From NCBI GenBank assembly GCA_023393475.1, contig JAEWLC010000106.1, positions 1 to 35,111 on the forward strand: a stretch of 35,111 bases of DNA, read 5' to 3'. Both the position numbers and the translations under genes were made by a program. Source of the stretch: Pseudomonadota bacterium (GTDB lineage: Bacteria > Pseudomonadota > Alphaproteobacteria > Rhizobiales > Devosiaceae). Shown piece by piece: positions 34,792 through 35,111 of the stretch (positions within the stretch are counted from its first letter, which is position 1; the number at the start of each line of letters is the position of its first letter). The notes under the pieces are model-generated. The model was not told the DNA's origin. It did not search any database and saw only the letters and a list, made by a program, of their open reading frames with translations.

Positions 34792-35111
34792 CTACTCGAT
34801 CGGCGGGGCGTAGAGCAGCCCGCCATTGCTCCAGAGCGCGTTCTGGCCGCGGACCACTGCGGCGCCGGTCGCCGGGCCGAAATTGCGGTCGAAGATCTCG
34901 CCGTAATTGCCGACCTGGCGGATGACGTTGGCCATGAATTTTGGGCTGAGGCCGATACCCGGCCCATAGATGCCCTCGAGTCCGAGCAAGCGGCGAATGC
35001 GGTGCGTCTTGGCCGCTGATAGAGAGCCGATATTGTCCTTGGTGACCCCAGCCTCCTCGGCGTCGATCAGCGCGAACAGCGTCCACTGCACGATCTTGAA
35101 CCACTGATCGT
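34792..35111 (-). CDS. aapJ: General L-amino-acid ABC transporter binding protein (C-terminal part)
   Basis: Only the last 106 codons are in the window; the start lies beyond the right edge. The sequence is typical of the AapJ end: DQWFKIVQWTLFALIDAEEAG, then LGLSPKF-like GIGLSPKFMANVIRQVGNYGE (split across neighbouring segments), and NALWSNGGLLYAPPIE at the terminus. AapJ delivers a broad range of L-amino acids to the AapQMP transporter. It is convergent with amn, 24 bp apart. Confidence 0.9.
   Translation of the reverse strand, partial: DQWFKIVQWTLFALIDAEEAGVTKDNIGSLSAAKTHRIRRLLGLEGIYGPGIGLSPKFMANVIRQVGNYGEIFDRNFGPATGAAVVRGQNALWSNGGLLYAPPIE

Overview
The window looks like chromosomal DNA of a GC-rich alphaproteobacterium, most likely of the order Hyphomicrobiales (Devosia-like). 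The evidence is the gene families (GcvA-type LysR regulator, an AapJ-type amino-acid binding protein at the right edge, ExoD, DUF1345, DUF2076), the order secE-nusG-rplK-rplA-rplJ-rplL-rpoB-rpoC, and one full CtrA-type box carrying GANTC sites. The genus is an inference from style, not from a search.

Region 1 (1-8424, minus strand) is the transcription/translation core: secE, nusG, rplKA, rplJL, rpoB and the start of rpoC. The intergenic spaces hold clear RNA hairpins (rplK leader, L10 leader, rplJ-rplL, rplL-rpoB, rpoB-rpoC), and a good sigma70-type promoter lies in front of secE.

Region 2 (8479-12838) is the usual upstream neighbourhood of secE with unusual contents. tRNA-Trp, tRNA-Gly(UCC), tRNA-Tyr(GUA) and rlmB are present. 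Where a tuf gene is commonly found between tRNA-Gly and tRNA-Trp there are instead a small secreted cysteine protein, a DUF1127-like mini-protein, a GcvA-like LysR regulator and an aldo/keto reductase. A DUF1353 gene sits between tRNA-Trp and secE.

Region 3 (12876-15150) has a lipoprotein with a long 15-residue Ala/Lys/Glu repeat, a DUF1345 membrane protein and tRNA-Thr(UGU).

Region 4 (15187-25369, all minus) reads, in transcription order: M20 deacylase, ICMT-like membrane methyltransferase, peptide-type solute-binding protein, two permeases, a double ATPase, aldehyde dehydrogenase, SDR, and a 3-hydroxyisobutyrate-dehydrogenase-type enzyme. It looks like an import-and-oxidise catabolic cluster of unknown substrate. 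A 29-bp perfect inverted repeat separates the binding protein from the permeases.

Region 5 (25425-35111) is a mixture of single genes: VOC protein, MTA/SAH nucleosidase, several membrane and secreted proteins of unknown function, a SleB-like lipoprotein hydrolase, ExoD, DUF2076, a cytoplasmic sulfite-oxidase-like molybdoprotein, DUF1993, DUF1176-like, AMP nucleosidase, and the 3' part of an amino-acid binding protein. The most interesting control region is 27880-28040: a TTAA-N7-TTAA box interleaved with two GACTC sites, followed by a hairpin that hides the ribosome binding site of a small membrane protein.

I found no CRISPR array, transposase, integrase or phage structural gene, and no defence system.
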